A stretch of 64,000 bases of DNA. Origin: Terriglobus sp. TAA 43. GTDB lineage: Bacteria > Acidobacteriota > Terriglobia > Terriglobales > Acidobacteriaceae. The DNA lies in assembly GCF_000800015.1 (NCBI RefSeq), contig NZ_JUGR01000001.1, forward strand, positions 124,001 to 188,000, in the 5' to 3' direction. The position numbers were made by a program, and so were the translations under genes. Below are positions 63,158 through 64,000 of the stretch, in pieces (position 1 is the first letter of the stretch; every line of letters begins with the position of its first letter). Below the pieces are notes generated by a model that saw only the letters and a program-made list of their open reading frames with translations, was not told the origin of the DNA and did no database searches.

Positions 63158-64000
63158 ATGCGGGACTGGATCCGCAACAAGATGAAAAGACGTGGTAAGC
63201 GTGGCCCCAACAATAGCGAGGCCACTGGAAAGATTGGGCAGGAGATCCCACAGGATCAGCCTGCAGCACTGCAGCCGAGCTACCCCGAAGCTCCTGCAAA
63301 AGCAGAGATAACCACTGAAGCCGAACCGGAAGCGGTTGAGGCGGAGCCAGTTGCTCCCGGCAAGATCGAAGTCGAAACGCAGCCAGAATCGTTGGCCGCG
63401 CCGGTGGAACCGCCTTCGATCCCTGCGGGCGACAAGGCTGCTCCGCGTGGCTATGTTGTTCTCACCATTGGCCTTCCTGGCAGTGGCAAGACGACGTGGT
63501 TCAAGCGCCGTGGCGTGTCTCCCCTCAGCAGCGACATGCTGCGCAACATCCTGTTCGACGACATCACGGACCAGCGTTACAGCGGTTTGGTGTTCAGTAC
63601 GCTACGTTCGCTTCTGCGTGCGCGCCTGATTGCCAAGATGCCGTGGAACTACGTGGATGCCACCAACCTCAGCGCCCACGAGCGCCGCCAGTGGATCAAG
63701 ATGGCGCGTTCGTTCGGCTACGAGGTGCAGGCCGTGTACTTTGACGTGCCGCTGGCCGTTTGCGTAGACCGTAACAGCAAGCGCGAGCGCCGCGTGGCCG
63801 ATGACGTGATGCAGAAGATGGCAGAGCGTCTGCGTCCGCCGTCGTTCAAAGAAGGTTTTACCAAGATCACGGTGGTTCGCGTGAAGGGAGTGGGCAGCGC
63901 CGCTCCGGTATCTGCGGTCAACGACGATGCCTTCAACGCGCCCGTCCCTGCCGATCTTGATGCACCGGAGCTGGACGGCCCGGAAGGCATCGAGCCGGAC
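63158..64000 (+). CDS. P-loop kinase-like ATPase, cut by window edge
   Basis: Open frame from ATG 63158 to the right edge (281 codons, no stop). Residues 1-95 are a basic start (RDWIRNKMKRRGKRG) and then a disordered acidic Ala/Pro/Glu-rich linker. The AAA_33/polynucleotide-kinase-like domain starts near 98: YVVLTIGLPGSGKTTW (Walker A), LSSDMLRNILF, YVDATNLSAHERRQWIKMAR, and VYFDVPLAVCVDRNSKRERR. It resembles the kinase part of RNA-repair or tRNA-ligase-associated proteins; the missing C-terminus may carry a second domain. Confidence 0.82.
   Translation, partial: MRDWIRNKMKRRGKRGPNNSEATGKIGQEIPQDQPAALQPSYPEAPAKAEITTEAEPEAVEAEPVAPGKIEVETQPESLAAPVEPPSIPAGDKAAPRGYVVLTIGLPGSGKTTWFKRRGVSPLSSDMLRNILFDDITDQRYSGLVFSTLRSLLRARLIAKMPWNYVDATNLSAHERRQWIKMARSFGYEVQAVYFDVPLAVCVDRNSKRERRVADDVMQKMAERLRPPSFKEGFTKITVVRVKGVGSAAPVSAVNDDAFNAPVPADLDAPELDGPEGIEPD

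Noticed and set aside
1-64000. tRNA genes, CRISPR arrays, insertion sequences or prophage
   Set aside because: No cloverleaf-like, repeat-spacer, transposase or integrase signatures were found on reading both strands; a covariance or profile search was not possible here.

Overview
The window reads as a chromosomal segment of an acidobacterium of the Terriglobia type (Terriglobus/Granulicella/Edaphobacter-like). This is inferred from the gene mix rather than from any marker: an Oar-like TonB receptor with an N-terminal carboxypeptidase-regulatory domain, a CadC-type winged-helix/TPR regulator, DUF1080 and VCBS proteins, several twin-arginine enzymes, and evenly high GC coding. No rRNA, tRNA, CRISPR array, insertion sequence, integrase or phage gene was recognised.

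Layout. 1-7557: a di-haem oxidoreductase cut by the left edge, a winged-helix/TPR membrane regulator, a large secreted protein of unknown function, and a divergent SRPBCC/AraC pair. 7833-28054: a large catabolic island. It holds a secreted TIM-barrel sugar isomerase/epimerase, a small cytochrome c, a PQQ dehydrogenase, a DUF1080-VCBS protein, a TonB receptor, a PQQ dehydrogenase with an inserted cytochrome c, a single-chain transketolase, a cupin, a CoA-acylating semialdehyde dehydrogenase (mmsA-like), an SMP-30 lactonase, an IclR regulator and two SDR dehydrogenases. 28243-35845: a DUF2235 hydrolase and two divergent GH38 alpha-mannosidases. 36136-42519: DUF2252, a membrane protein, Dps, and an EmrA/TolC efflux pair without its permease. 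42686-63000: mostly housekeeping (Gfo/Idh, argJ, aceE, GH28, polyprenyl synthase, YajQ, TatD, metG, hldD-gmhA-ROK, mscL, mtnA, pyrE, DinB, gap). A P-loop kinase-like gene runs off the right edge.

How the island works together (inference). A substrate enters by the TonB receptor and is oxidised in the periplasm by the quinoproteins, with electrons passing to c-type cytochromes. The lactone is opened by the SMP-30 enzyme. The SDRs, transketolase and MmsA-type dehydrogenase finish the pathway in the cytoplasm.

The strongest unexplained signal is regulatory. A 15-bp palindrome, TTGCGTAATACGCAA and close variants, lies at four promoters of this island (9308, 13647, 23967, 26422). Each copy has a second half-site exactly 21 bp away, and a looser version precedes the lactonase. 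The IclR-type protein encoded inside the island is the obvious candidate reader. Together these define a probable undescribed IclR regulon for quinoprotein-initiated sugar or polyol oxidation. The substrate cannot be read from sequence alone.
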